From Diphasiastrum complanatum (taxonomy: Eukaryota > Streptophyta > Lycopodiopsida > Lycopodiales > Lycopodiaceae), in contig CM055104.1 in NCBI GenBank assembly GCA_029204225.1, positions 51,764,294 through 51,828,293 on the forward strand: a stretch of DNA of 64,000 nucleotides, read 5' to 3'. Positions 22,215 to 36,838 of the stretch are shown one piece after another. Each line of letters starts with the position of its first letter. The first letter of the stretch is position 1. Position numbers and translations under genes: made by a program. The notes beneath the pieces are model-generated. The model was not told the origin of the DNA. It made no database searches and saw nothing but the letters and a program-made list of their open reading frames with translations.

Positions 22215-23124
22215 TGCGTTGTTGTCTTGTGTTTGGCAACTGGGCCTTAGAGGTATCGGCCTGTGGAGCTGCCGATGATGGTGCTACTTGTGGATCTGGT
22301 TGAGAGCTTGGGGGCTTGTGTACCAGTGGAATAATACTAGTGTTTGTCCATTTGGGTGGAAGCCCTGACGGTGAAGTAGCCCGTGAGCATGAACGCTTGG
22401 ACTTTTTGGACCCTATAGGAATGTCCCATGCGTTGTCTACAGCTTGGAGTTGTTGTTGAAGTTTGGGTCCATTTTGTTCCTGGTGGAGTGATATCAGTCA
22501 AGAGATATCCAAGGACTGTTGTCGACTGCTTGTTCTTAACACAGTCATGAAGGCAGTTTGAAGCAAACTGTGCTCAATCATAAAGAATTTGGGCATGCAG
22601 TCATGAATCTACCAACATGTGGAATAGAGACATGGGTACCCTTAGCACCTTTGTTCTTGGTCTTTGTGTGCACCTGGTCAAGTATGCACATGCCGCTGTT
22701 AGTTGTTGATCATTGATGACTTCTATGTGGTACCCGTCTTTATTCTTCCATCTGTCCACTGAGGGATCGATATACTTGAAATAAGTTGTCTGCTCAATCT
22801 TCTAGAGCATCCTGGTGACAACATTTGGTCCATGGGGGAACCCGAAGGGTTGCAAGTCTACCACTGCAAAAGATATATTATAAACATAGTTCCTAACAGG
22901 GAAAACTATGAGTTGGCACAATTTTGCAATAGCATTATAATTGGCGTACGCCATGTGTAGCAGGTACGAACTCTGATACCCAAGGAATTAGAATTCAATT
23001 GCTTTGAAAAGACCTCAACTTGCTGGTACTAGGTCTGCATCTCGGTAATATCCAATTTGCACAGCTAGATGTCGATCTTATTAGCGTCGGAGTCGTCGGA
23101 ACTGGAACTGGGGTTGGAAGACAT
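22215..23124 (-). pseudogene. Unrecognised decayed coding region
   Basis: A minus-strand start M-S-S-N-P-S-S-S-S-D-D at 23124 leads into a long trace of protein-like sequence in shifting frames. Pieces include F-A-V-V-D-L-Q-P-F-G-F-P, Y-F-K-Y-I-D-P-S-V-D-R-W and L-R-V-P-M-S-L-F-H-M-L. The C-terminal part becomes Ser/Pro/Gln-rich. I do not recognise the family. The many stops and the copia LTR abutting its end suggest an old transposon ORF, perhaps like the unknown array at 50.7-53.6 kb, but no direct match was seen. Confidence 0.4.
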
Positions 23125-23990
<866 letters not shown>

Positions 23991-24396
23991 CTTGCATTTT
24001 GATCCATGCCAAAAGAAAAAAAACAATTATGCATGTATTGCCCAACTTTAAAATTACACATGTAGGTGAATTGTTGCCTCTATATAGCATCACTCAACAT
24101 CACATCCCACTATCTTTTTCTATAATTTAATATGCCTTGAAATACTTCTTGAAAGACTTTTATTTGCAAGACAATGAAAGTGATATCTTTGACATTGATA
24201 CCATATAGTCATCTTAGTTATTTTCTTTCTTGCAAAACAAAAAACTTCAAGAATTATTCTTCGCATTTTAATTTTTTTAAAAAGGAAACAATTTTGTGTT
24301 TGACTATTCAGATCTAATATTTACTACACAAGAAGACTAACTGCATTCTATTCTTAAAATGTACGTTTGCATTTTGTACTTATTGAGTCGACAACT

Positions 24397-24810
24397 TCCA
24401 TTTGGTTGATCTTGGGTTTTCATTGCACCTTGATGTTAGCCTATATCTTATTCAACTAAGGTTTCACAAAGTTGATGGCCCATCTCAAGAGAACAACTAT
24501 GTGCCACCAACCTTTGTCACCATCAAATTACGTTGGCAACCTAATCTTCTATGTCTCAAGCACATATATATGCTTGGTATGTAGTTTTGTGTTTTTACTT
24601 AAAAGGTTGAATGCTTTCTTGTGTGGTTGATCAAACCTTGGGCTTTTGTTGCATCTATATTTTAGCCTATTTAATGTCCAATTAGTGGTCTTTTACAAAG
24701 TTGATGCCCATAACAAGTGGGCAACTATGTGCCACCAACTTTTGTTCATTATCAAACTATGCTGATTTTTTTGGTCTTGTTCCAACGTTGCATATATATG
24801 ATATTGTCAC
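24397..24810. repeat. Imperfect direct repeat, period about 225 bp
   Basis: The two segments 24397-24590 and 24624-24810 share the order GGTTGATC...TTGGG(T/C)TTT, TTAGCCTAT, CACAAAGTTGATG/TACAAAGTTGATG, CAACTATGTGCCACCAAC and CATATATATG. They are diverged and non-coding. Confidence 0.65.
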
Positions 24811-25570
24811 CTTATTAAGGAAATTGTCATACTCAAACTTTATTACTTTAAGATGGATAAATATAGGACCATGTAACAAGGTTCATTTCTACGTTCTTTG
24901 TATGATCCATCACTTACCTTAGTTTTCTACTCAAGTCGGTACCATAGAGTGGGTATACAAAATTGAACATCTATTTGTTGATTCTCAAGTCCATGATTTT
25001 TGAAAATGATCATTTATGAATGCTTAGTTCTCAAATGAGTAAGTATGGTCATTCACTTTGCCTCAAAGTAAATAAATAAATATAAGTATCTTGCAAATTT
25101 ATGTCAATGTTATTCTATTTCTGAGATTTAATGACATTAATATTGTCAAGTATGGACTTTATCAAGATATGAAGGATCTTGGAGGACATATTGTATCTTA
25201 GGGATGGAGATTCGGAGAAATTGTGATATTACCTGATCATGAAGCATTTTATACGAACACTAACCTCTATGCCAATTGTGATATCTTCTTCAAGTCTCTT
25301 GGCAAAGAAAATTTTGAGAGTTCTTTTAGTGATAAGAAGGAATTTATTATTAAGGAGAAAAATACGTTGGATTTGAGAGGGAATGTGAATTACTATACAT
25401 ATTTCAACTTCAAGATTTTAAGTCTCAAGCCTATTCCAAATTCAGAGCTCAACCTGCATTCATATGTATCAAATGGGTCTTCAATCTTGTGAATAGAGCT
25501 ATGCTCCATAATGAGCAAAATTGGATTAAATACAACTTTAGGCCAAATGCCAATTGCTAACTTTGCAGGC
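24811..25570. other. AT-rich; one 89-codon plus-strand frame of unknown nature
   Basis: Mostly non-coding. A plus-strand open frame at 25223-25492 (M-I-L-P-D-H-E-A-F to S-N-G-S-S-I-L) has ordinary composition, but I recognise no family and see no gene context. It is likely chance or a decayed element. Confidence 0.25.
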
Positions 25571-25856
25571 CTATTGGTGAGACCCTAATTTGGCCTCCTC
25601 CACATTTGAATAATTTTTTTTGGAAGAAAGTGAAGAAATTTGACATTACACGTGACTTATTTCTTATTGGTACAAGTCTAGAGGAGATTAGATTGATGGA
25701 GAGAGATAATGCCATAAATGATAGTGGTCTAGATCTCTTCTAGAGTTGTGCGCCGATAAGAAATAAGTCATGTGCAATGTCAAATTTCTTTAGGTTTTAT
25801 TCCAAAAAAAATTATTCAAATGTGGAGGAGAGGCCAAAGTAGGGTCTCACCAATAG
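25571..25856. repeat. Foldback: about 100-bp inverted repeat arms
   Basis: The left arm 25571-25670 and right arm 25753-25856 are reverse complements with roughly 90 percent identity by eye, separated by an 82-bp loop. The arms begin CTATTGGTGAGACCCTA and end at (T)TTCTTAT(T/C)GG. A transcript would form a long hairpin. It could be a duplicated-inverted scrap, a foldback element or a small-RNA source. Confidence 0.85.
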
Positions 25857-27490
25857 TTGTTGATTAGGTATTTATACCTTAACTACTACATAGGTGTTCA
25901 TATCATATTTTGGTAAGCTCTAGAGAAGCACTATTTAGGTCATAAAGATCAAAGGTGGTTTGTAACTTAATCACTTTCATATATTTGTGTGTACTCAACT
26001 AGTATTGAGATAGATGGGATACTCAAGATTTGTATACTTTAGATTTTACCTAACATTGATGTCCTTCACACATGCCAAGTCTATTTGTATGTAGATGGCA
26101 TTGTTTCCTACATCATTTGATATCATCAATGGTCCTATGCATCTCATCAGTTTACCAAAATGTTTTTGATATTTATTACTGTACAACAACACAATCACTT
26201 TTTTTGAATATCCTTTCTTAAATTTGGTTATCATGCCATCCTTTTCTTCTATTTTGAGTAGTTTCTTGGGTAAAGAATTTTAAAAACTAGCTATAGTATT
26301 TTGCACATTTGACTTGTTTGACCACATGCCCATCATTTGTACATTATTAAAATCATGTGTATCTTATTTTGATTAACTTATTAGACCAAGACTTAAGGCT
26401 ATCCACTTGTGGATGTGAATGCTTAATCTTAGCCAATCATTTCAAAAATAGGAGGGATTGCAATTCTTTGTTTGGAGAATTAAAGACTTGAATAGAGAAT
26501 TGTCTTGTATTGGACATGGCATTAAGGAGAGAGAGATTTCTGATGTGAATGTGAAGTATAAGGAGTAATATATATCCCCATTTGCCTTCATTATTCAAAT
26601 GTTGACAGTGTTTTTGTGGTTAATTTTGATGCAAAGTCTTGTAGAATCAAGAAAGATGGCAAGGTTGTGGCAAATGGCATCAGATTTGGAAAAGCTTTAA
26701 GTTAAATGCAAGTGTTCAAGCTAAAAATCATGGTGAGTGTCTTTATTACAGAATAAACATGCAAGACCATGCGCCAAAGACAAGATAACAGTCGGGCCTC
26801 TTCGCACCCAATATCAAGACTTCATGGCCAATGGATAGGTTGCTATACGTGGGAGCCAAGGAATTATGCAAGAGAAAAGATATAATAAAAGCTCTCGCAA
26901 AAGCAAGCACCAGACAAAGAATATGTCCCTAGATGATGAACAATTTTAGGATGCCTTGGAGCAAATCAATGTTGTAGAGACCACAAAGGGTGGTAAAGTC
27001 CTTACAAAATGAGAAAAACAAAATCCCAAGAAAAGAAAAAAAAACATAGCACAATGCCATTTTTAGCAATAATAAATCCTACAAAACATCACCCAAGATT
27101 CTCCTCCAAATGACCTTGTCGACTGACAAACGAACTTGGAGGTGAAAGATTATTGCCAAATTCACCCAAAGTAGTAGGAGAATCATCCCAAAGCCATACA
27201 ACTTTGAGTGCGATGAGCTAGAAGATGCTCCACATGCTATGTTTTATGCACAAAATCAAAGATGTTAGTCGCAAGGCTATATCGGATCTAGCACCTCCAA
27301 ATGAAGTAGACCTTCCAGTAAAAAATGGACTACAAACAGTCAAGGTAGCTACTCGTGAGTTGAATTGAGTATTGAGGTACGACATCAATTTCCAAAAGGA
27401 GTTGATAGATGCGCAAAGATGGCCCAATTGAGAACCAAATTCAAATATCAATAACCAGAGCAACAATGTTAATAATCCATGGCACAAATG
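25857..27490. other. No recognisable gene
   Basis: AT-rich, with scattered short frames only. The stretch at 26700-27480 has a more even composition and may be decayed transposon DNA, but I could not name it. The last five bases, AAATG (27486-27490), flank the outer end of the copia LTR. Confidence 0.4.
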
Positions 27491-28324
27491 TGTGCAAAAA
27501 GTACAAAAAGGACCAAGATTGGATCCTAATCTGATCCTCAAGAGGGATTGGTTGTCAGATTACTTGATCTATCAATCTACTTGAGATTAAGATCAATCTA
27601 GATCAATTCCATACACAAAATCCTAACAAGAACAATCATTAATTGAAGGTAGGTGTAATTTCTGATTTCCCACGTGTGAAACCCTGTCCGAGTACGGACT
27701 CCAACCTGAAAATCAAGTACACATTGATAGAACCTCAAAACAATCAAAACAAATGTAGACAAATGGAGAGAATCACTCAAAATTGCTTCCAAAACCAAGA
27801 TTGTTGTCTCACATTGATTATGGCCAAATGTGGCTCTATATATAGCCAAATGTGGGAGCTCGTGGTACTGATCATCCCTATGATCCCACATGTGTGAAGG
27901 TGCTTTGTCACATGATGATTCATCATGCAAAACTGACACTTGGACAAAACCTTCTATTTTGAGCACTTTTGGTCCATTTTCCTTCTATATGGAGATCTAC
28001 TTGGAAATCTTCTAGAAGTCAAAATTCGCCTATTTCAGCTTATTTTACACATGTGAGCTGTCCTCTACACATGGGATATGACACCTAACCAAAGGATGTG
28101 GCTCATGCAATCAATAGATTGATGCCATGTGTCATATGTCTAGAAAACTAGTTTTTGGCCTTTTTAGCCACTAAAACTTGAATTAAATCGTATGTACAAC
28201 CTATATGATTATGGTACACGACAAGTACACTATTTTAACACGTGGGAACTGGCCCCACACATGTGTAATCATCCTATATACATGATTTTTGGCCTCTACC
28301 AAGCTTATTTTTGCATTTTTCACA
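27491..28324 (-). mobile_element. Copia family A 3' LTR, complete (834 bp)
   Basis: Read on the minus strand, it starts TGTGAAAAATGC (from 28324) and ends TTTTTGCACA (at 27491), giving matching TGTG...CACA ends with A-rich/T-rich inverted tips. A polypurine tract lies just 5' of the start, and no primer-binding site follows the end, so this is a 3' LTR. The last 270 bp (27491-27760) match 41175-41447 in reverse complement, where the end is followed by a PBS. A TATA box lies at 27836-27845. Confidence 0.8.
27836..27845 (-). promoter_or_regulatory. LTR promoter TATA box
   Basis: The palindromic CTATATATAG lies in the middle of the copia A LTR, flanked on each side by a GGCCAAATGTGG-like word. 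Upstream lies the U3-like part and downstream the segment conserved with the second LTR copy (R-U5), which fits a promoter. Confidence 0.5.
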
Positions 28325-28338
28325 CTCCTCCTAAAAAA
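28325..28338 (-). other. Polypurine tract of copia family A
   Basis: On the minus strand, TTTTTTAGGAGGAG lies directly before the LTR start TGTGAAAAATGC. The purine run marks the priming site for plus-strand synthesis and fixes the element's orientation. Confidence 0.7.
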
Positions 28339-28512
28339 TCTAGCTTGATGGAAAACATGATGATCTTGGACTTGACTCCATGGGCTGAATTGGCCTTTGT
28401 TGGTTCAAAAGGTGTGAAGATCAGCCAATGAGCTTGATGTTGATCTGAAATCACCATATCCGTGATAGTGCTTCTTTGATGTTGACATCTTTATGAACTT
28501 GAGAGCTTTGCA

Positions 28513-29139
28513 TCATCCTAGCACGTCCAAAATTGATCCCTTCCAAATTTCATGTAGATGCTTGACCTTGAGGCTTGATCCTTCTTCATGTGCATGCTCC
28601 TTCATGAGAAAATAAAGATTTCTTCCACATGAGATATGCTCCTCTTTCCCTTGCAATGTGAGCCACATGGACTCAACCATGTTTTTTGAGATTCTTTTTG
28701 GAATCACAACTTGAGAAGGTCTCTCCTCCTCAATCCTTGACATACTTGAACCTTGAGAAGGACTCTCCTCCTCAATCCTTGGCACACTTGAACCTTGTGA
28801 TGACTCCTTAAGATTCTCTTCATGATGCTCCTTTTTGATGGAAATCTGAGACCTCCATGTCTCATAATGATCACAACAATCATGACAATTCAATATGCAT
28901 TTCCTATGATTATCAAGATTACTTATGCTAGAAACATAAGTCCAAAACTCACCACAACTTGGCATGATTTTTCCAATATTGAAATCAAAAGGTATTTCCA
29001 TCTCAATAAGGCTAACTACTTGCTTATGAATATAAGTGTCCACTTTGGATGCCTCACTTATTCTCATATGAAGTTTACAACTTGCCTTTAGCATTAAAAA
29101 CTTACAATTTTCATCTTTATGAATGAACACATCATTCAT
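28513..29139 (-). CDS. Unknown 208-codon ORF in the env position of copia family A
   Basis: An unbroken minus-strand frame of 208 codons lies about 175 bp before the polypurine tract and 3' LTR on the same strand. Visible features: an N-terminal hydrophilic half (M-N-D-V-F-I-H-K-D-E), a Cys/His cluster (C-I-L-N-C-H-D-C-C-D-H) at about residues 89-99, a short internal duplication (S-Q-G-S-S-x-x-R-I-E-E-E, twice), and a C-terminal helix-like stretch. I see no membrane segment, RT, RNase H or known family. Its place after pol and before the LTR matches the extra ORF of some copia lineages. It could also be relocated gag-like or captured host sequence. Gypsy copy 2 begins right beside it at about 29150. 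Confidence 0.4.
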   Translation of the reverse strand: MNDVFIHKDENCKFLMLKASCKLHMRISEASKVDTYIHKQVVSLIEMEIPFDFNIGKIMPSCGEFWTYVSSISNLDNHRKCILNCHDCCDHYETWRSQISIKKEHHEENLKESSQGSSVPRIEEESPSQGSSMSRIEEERPSQVVIPKRISKNMVESMWLTLQGKEEHISCGRNLYFLMKEHAHEEGSSLKVKHLHEIWKGSILDVLG

Positions 29140-29154
29140 GATCTATATAGTTTC

Positions 29155-30240
29155 AGGCAAATACATCCCTGTATTTTCGAAGTAAAGTTTCCATATCAGA
29201 AAGTTGTGCTGAGGAAAGGTGTGCACCAACATGAACTATTCGATCCATCTCCTCATCAGGATCCTTAAGGTTGAACGGAATTGTTTTAGTTGGCCCTTCA
29301 AAGGAGTTGGAACTTGGTGTAGGTTCCCGGTGTGGCTGTGGTAACTGGATAACAACGTCATCTAGTGTGAAATCTTTAAACTTTCATGGGAGATCAAAGG
29401 TGGTTCCACAAAGTTTTCTAGAACTTTGGGAATCATCTGAGTGGGGGTACTACCAGACGTGGAAGCTTGGTCTGATTGTTTGGTGTCTGTCTCCTTAGAC
29501 AAAGGCTTAATCGGCTGCTTAAGCTTCTCATGCATATGTTTCTGACGCTCGATTAATTTTGTATCCATAATTTTATTTTTTTGTGACCAAGGTTTTTGAG
29601 GTTTTTGAATGGGCGGTGTTGTTGCCTCACTTATCATGTCATCATCGATTGTATCCCAGACTTCATCTGGATACACGTCCCATGTGTATACTTTGGGCTT
29701 GGGCCTATATGCTTGTGTGTTGGGTACTCTGGTGACTTGATCTCATGAGGAATTGATTTTGGTGGATAACGTTGGGCATCTAGATAAAGGAGTACATGTT
29801 CATCCGTCATTTCAACATCATCCATGGAAAGAATACCTTCTTCCGAAACATGGGTGGTAGAGACGCTAGGTTCTCCTGGGCACCAAGCTATAGGAATGGG
29901 GTCAATCATCATAATTGGGATGATGGGTGTATCAATGTCTGTAGAAGACGGTAGAATATCCACATCTTCTGCAATGGTTTTGATACGACATTGGTTAGAA
30001 TCAGCACAGTCCATAGTGGCTTGTGCTTGACCCCAATTTATTATGTCCGTGGATCTTGTATAGTGGCCTTTTGCTATCTGATTCGTCATAAGTTGTTGAT
30101 AAGCAATCATCATAAACTTTAGTGGGCTTGACATGGCCAGTTGAGTCAGCAGTGACTCGTTTGTCGTGATTGCCAAAGGTGATTTTGCTATGCTTCCAAC
30201 CTTGGACAACGCCTACCATCTGGAGCCAGGGTGTTGACAC
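29155..30240 (-). pseudogene. Gypsy copy 2: linker and start of pol
   Basis: Minus-strand frames after the protease encode a long acidic, Pro/Ser/Thr-rich linker (30209-29362, for example D-P-I-P-I-A-W-C-P-G-E). They then read L-D-D-V-V-I-Q-L-P-Q-P-H-R-E-P and L-L-R-K-Y-R-D-V-F-A, which ends at 29158. The last part matches the N-terminus of the plus-strand pol at 16.05-16.3 kb and is where reverse transcriptase should start. The element stops exactly there, so RT, RNase H and integrase are absent. Confidence 0.75.
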
Positions 30241-30603
30241 CTGCTATTCGAACATTGATATTTGATAAATGACCAGCAGGTTCTGTAACTCGTTGATCAG
30301 CCATGCGAAGTTTGTATCGTGGGTATGGAAGCCCCATGACTTTGCCAAGGACAAAGCCATTATATTGACGCTTGATCCGCTATCAAGGATAGCGGATACT
30401 GCGAGATAGTCTTTATAGGACAAAGGCAAGGTGATGTTAGTCCCCTTAGCAACACCTATATTCAGCAGATTCATAGGAATCTGGGGTATTTCAAGAATCT
30501 CTTCTATTTTTTGCTTGTCGTCGGGAATAGTAGGCAGCTGAAAACTACGATGGATATAGCGCTGAAGCCCGGTGAAAGATTTTATCGCGCTATGGAATGG
30601 CAT
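30150..30603 (-). pseudogene. Gypsy copy 2: retropepsin domain
   Basis: The minus-strand frame from 30603 carries the canonical loop I-L-D-S-G-S-S-V-N-I-M, with catalytic Asp in a DSGS context (about 30385-30360). Shortly after the end of this frame, another frame reads T-P-W-L-Q-M-V, the family's GRPWL region, so a deletion or frameshift removed the middle of the fold. Of the protease copies in the window, this has the best catalytic loop but not an intact domain. Confidence 0.7.
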
Positions 30604-30645
30604 AGTGAGTTGAGCTTGTAGGAGGTCAGAAAATACTTCAAGTCC

Positions 30646-31350
30646 CTATAGGGATTGCTCTTTTTCATGGATCTGAGCTGATAATAGACTTTTCGTATGT
30701 TCTTCCTCTTTCAAAAACTCATCTCTAAATTCCTTGTATTGCCTTTGTTCCACGTTTGGGTCTGGGTAGTCTTCGGGTAATGTGGAAGCTGTCAAGTGGC
30801 TTCCATGTGGGTCAGTTGATTTAGCATTGTTTTGCTGTTGTTCTTGGTGTTGGCGTTGTGCTCTAGTGAGAATTCTAACAAGTTCGGATGATATATGACG
30901 TGTTGGAAGGATCTTGTTAGGCTGTTTAGGACAGTCTTTGAAACTGTGTTTGCGAACACAATCTGGACACTCCGCATGGTATTGGTTCTTAACTTTACAG
31001 TCAACCATGAAGTGGTCAGTTTCGCCACAAATAAAACAGCGGTTGCTCATTGGTCCTGTGGCAATAGCGTAACCATCTTGGATGGCTAGCTGTGCTGGAT
31101 TGTCTGGTGGTGTGGAATACTCATCTTGTTTGCACAAGCATGAGTTGTCGGTTTGATATGGTTGAGAAGTAGTAGATGGGAGTGTGGTATCGTGATTATA
31201 TGAGTAATCGTAGGAGTTTTCGACAAGATGTGTTTGTGCATATTCTCGAGGGTGTCTATGTTTTTGTGCTCCTAGATCTGGATGTCCCCTTGGAGGTGGT
31301 CCTAAGAGCACCAGCTGTGGTTGAGGTTCATGTCTAGATTGTCTGGGCAA
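30646..31350 (-). pseudogene. Gypsy copy 2: gag nucleocapsid region
   Basis: This 234-codon minus-strand frame has a perfect CX2CX4HX4C zinc knuckle (C-F-I-C-G-E-T-D-H-F-M-V-D-C) and a second C-P-D-C-V-R-K-H-S-F-K-D-C knuckle 14 residues later. A Gln-rich stretch and a charged C-terminus follow. It pairs with the capsid region upstream and corresponds to 13233-13889 of gypsy copy 1. Confidence 0.8.
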
Positions 31351-31528
31351 CTCTTGGATATGGACTTGGTTGTTTCATGGTAGATAGTGTTGGTGTTGGT
31401 TTTGTGAAACAAACTGTTGTCGAGGAGGTTGATAATGTCCCCTTGACTGGTTGTGAGGCTGGTTCCTCGGGTTATAATAGCAATAGAGTGAGGCGTATGA
31501 CCCATAAAGTCGCAGATGGCACATTTGA

Positions 31529-32459
31529 TCAATGAAGTATCTGGGACCGGTTGGTATGATGGGCACTCATTGCCAGTGTGTGCACCTCGACAGTGAGGGC
31601 ACCATGTATTCTCTCATCTATGGTGGATTTGGCCAGTGGGTAACTGACCAAACATCGAACTCTAGATACACTTAAGAGTGTTCTAAAACTCTTTCGTGAG
31701 TTTTTCCATCTGTTGGTGGTGTTGCTAGTTAAGCAACTCCATTTGTGTTTTCCATAACTGTTCTCGTGTTTCCTCATTTGGTCAAGCTTCTTGGACAGCA
31801 CGATGTGCTCTCCGTTCTCATTGACATCGGATCCCTCGTCTTCTTCTCGAATGGCATCAGACATGGCTTGTTTCAATGATGTATATTCATCATTGGAGCA
31901 AAGTTCATGTCGTATCCATCGCGGGAGTCCAACGAGGAACCAAATGATGAGCATAGATTCAGTTGGTTGTTCTTGTACCTGACTTCTTAATCTTTTAATT
32001 TTTCTATGTAGTCACGTACTTTCTCATCTCATTTTGATGTTACTCAGCTTGACAAAAGGACTTTCGATCAAACAAAATGGCTTAAAACGTTTGATGAAGA
32101 CTTCCTTCAAGAGTGACCAGTCTCGTTTATCTTCACGATCAAGGTTAAAAAACCATTCTCATAGTCGATCGATCATGGTCATCGAGAAGGGCTGAACCAT
32201 GGCTTCTGGTGATGTCTCGCCATAGATATCGCATGCATTCTCAAAGACCTGGCAAAATCTTTGAGGGTCAGTGTAAATCTAACTTGGGAGTACGTTTTTT
32301 AGTACAAGGAACATTATTTGCAAAAGCGTCGTTTAAGTGAGCTCGTGCATGTGAAGATTCTGCAGCATGAAAGTGTGGTCGATCGTATGGAGCTTCAAAA
32401 TGCATGGGTTCCCATCTGTCAAATGGGTTTGTGGATGGCTCTTGGACTTGGGATTTCAT
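31529..32459 (-). pseudogene. Gypsy copy 2: gag capsid region
   Basis: The minus strand starts at M-K-S-Q-V-Q-E (32459). After a stop near 32268 it reads V-F-E-N-A-C-D-I-Y-G-E, E-W-F-F-N-L-D-R-E-D-K and W-S-L-L-K-E-V-F-I-K-R-F, which is the capsid core. L-P-R-W-I-R-H-E-L and an acidic stretch follow in the 31954-31529 frame. Frames break near 32010-32160. Upstream, toward 33.2 kb, lie its presumed leader and LTR, with the minisatellite described separately. Confidence 0.75.
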
Positions 32460-32859
32460 CCTAGAATATCTATTGAATCGAGCCTATTTGGTAGATGGAA
32501 AGGCCATCTCTGGTGGATAGTCCTCTGTGGAATTTGGATCGTAAGGACGATCCATAACAAATATAGAGTACCTTAGGATTGGACAAGTAGGCCTCTTGGA
32601 CTCTTTGGTAATTTGACTGCTGTTTGTTTGTTTTTTTGTTTTTTGCCAAGATATTAGTCAGAGACGAATAATGATGTGGTGTCCAAATGGCACAGTTGTT
32701 TTGTTTTTTGGTGTTAGGGTTTTGCAATAAATTTGAAAAGAACTGTGGTATTTTATTTTATTTACTGAGACCTAGTCAAATAATAAAGTAGATGTTGTTT
32801 TGATGTTGACTTGGTTTAGGTTGGAAGTCGAAGCACTTGGTTGACAGTTGATAGGAAAT
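32460..32859. other. Gypsy copy 2 leader region, non-coding
   Basis: AT-rich DNA between the gag start and the minisatellite. It is likely the 5' untranslated region or LTR end of copy 2. I could not find a convincing primer-binding site. Confidence 0.4.
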
Positions 32860-33165
32860 CCTCAGTTGAGAATTGATAGAAAGGGCCGGTTGAGAGCTGA
32901 GGGAATGGCTTCGGTCGAGATCAGGTAGAGTACTTCGGTCGAGATCTAGTAGAGTACGTCGGTCAAGATCTAATAGAGTACTCGGTCGAGATCCAACAGA
33001 ATGCTTTGCCAACATAGTACTTCGGTTGAGATCTGATAGAAAGCTTCGGTCGAGAGTTGAGAGAAGCCTCCAGTCGAAATCTGACAGGATGTCTCCGGTC
33101 GAGATCTGAGAGGAAGCCTTCGGTCGAGATCTGACAGGATGTCTCCGGTCGAGATTTGATACACT
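32860..33165 (-). repeat. Minisatellite with GATCTCGACCG core, minus orientation
   Basis: About 11 units of 24-28 bp, on the minus strand reading CCTGTCAGATCTCGACCGAAGG and variants. The same unit in plus orientation fills 44005-44280, and shorter-period relatives continue to 45480. It lies 400 bp upstream of gypsy copy 2 gag, so it is probably in its LTR or leader. Open frames across it are repeat-coded (R-P-E-T-S-C-Q-I-S-T). Confidence 0.85.
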
Positions 33166-33611
33166 CAGCTACATGCATTTACAAGCCATGCAACCAATCC
33201 TAGCTCGAGCATAGATCAATATTCTGGACAGAGAGCAAATCTACAATCTAACTACCAAACTATCTTAGGAAATCAGGGAATCATACAATACAAGATTAAG
33301 CTACTCAACAAGAAACGAGAATCAAGAAAGCTAATGTCCTAACAATATTCTAGCAGCCCAAGAATCAAGAAACACCCATTTCTTGTTGCTTGGACTCCAC
33401 AAGAACAATCAAGGACATGATTGTTAGTGAATATGCAAATCAGATCCACAATCTCAGCCTATATAGTTTACATGCATGCTGAAACTACAAAATCAAGAAA
33501 CAAGAAAGTTAATCCACATCTACATTCCACAAAGCAAGAAAGTAAGCAAGAAATCTAATTAATCACAATCACAAAAAGAAATCAGAACATGCTTTTGCGG
33601 TGCCTTTGTCG

Positions 33612-33725
33612 AAACCGTTTACAGGAGTTTCGATTGCTTGTGGTGGCCTTCATTGAAACCGTTTGCAGGACTTTGTGATTGCTTGCAGTGGCCTTCGTTG
33701 AAGCCATATGCATTGCGGTTGTGGT
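33612..33725. repeat. Tandem repeat, about 45-bp unit, 2.5 copies
   Basis: Units run AAACCGTTT(A/G)CAGGA...GATTGCTTG(T/C)(G/A)GTGGCCTTC(A/G)TTG. The third copy is partial and diverged. Non-coding. Confidence 0.75.
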
Positions 33726-34076
33726 TGTTTACGGTTTCTGTCTGTGGACAATCGTCATGTATTTTTGTAGAGAAAGTCTGTTGGCCTTTCACGAGCATTT
33801 CCGCAGGTATCGGTTCATAAGCTAGCAATGCTTTGTGGGTAGAAACTTCATGTTTCTTCAAAATTGCTTTTGTTCTACACTCTTATCTTTCGAGATATCA
33901 TAGCATTCTCGATATTGAAAGCTCAAAGAATGAATTGCTAAGAGCATACATTAACATGTGTTTGACATGTTTTGTTTATATTTTTGGTAATCGATGAGAT
34001 AAGGTGGAAAGAGTTAAAGAGCTCCCAAAAGGGTTCAACGACAATATTCAACAAATGACAAAGCAGTGTGAATGGT

Positions 34077-36480
<2,404 letters not shown>

Positions 36481-36680
36481 GAAATACCAAAAATATGAAG
36501 CCCTATGGATGGAACACGAAAACATGGAGCCCACTTGGATGGAATAAAAAAGTATGGAGTTACATGGAATCGGAGAATACATAGCCCTGTGGGTCGAATC
36601 TTTTTACCTCTTTCAAGGTGTAACGGCGGGGCAAGATTATTGGGTCATACTATGGCTCTTGACCGTAATTTCTATTATAT

Positions 36681-36760
36681 TCTTCTAGAAGCTCCCTATC
36701 TAGTGCATAAGGTTATGAGTTTTCTTAGTTTCCATGATATTCTTCTAGAAGCTCACCAAC
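36681..36760. promoter_or_regulatory. Pair of heat-shock-element-like motifs
   Basis: TTCTAGAAGCTC occurs twice (about 36684 and 36738) within a short duplicated stretch, each with two alternating nTTCnnGAAn blocks. It lies about 1 kb upstream of the HSF start codon. Two perfect blocks are the minimum for an HSF site, so binding is only plausible. Confidence 0.35.
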
Positions 36761-36838
36761 AATTTTCTGAGTTCTCTTAAGACTGTTCTAGACTTCCTCA
36801 CATTTTTGTAAGCAATAGCCCAAAAGAAAAACAGTACT

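Noticed and set aside
27598-27966. 122-codon minus-strand frame
   Set aside because: It lies within the copia A LTR and overlaps its TATA box. It is a chance frame in non-coding LTR DNA.
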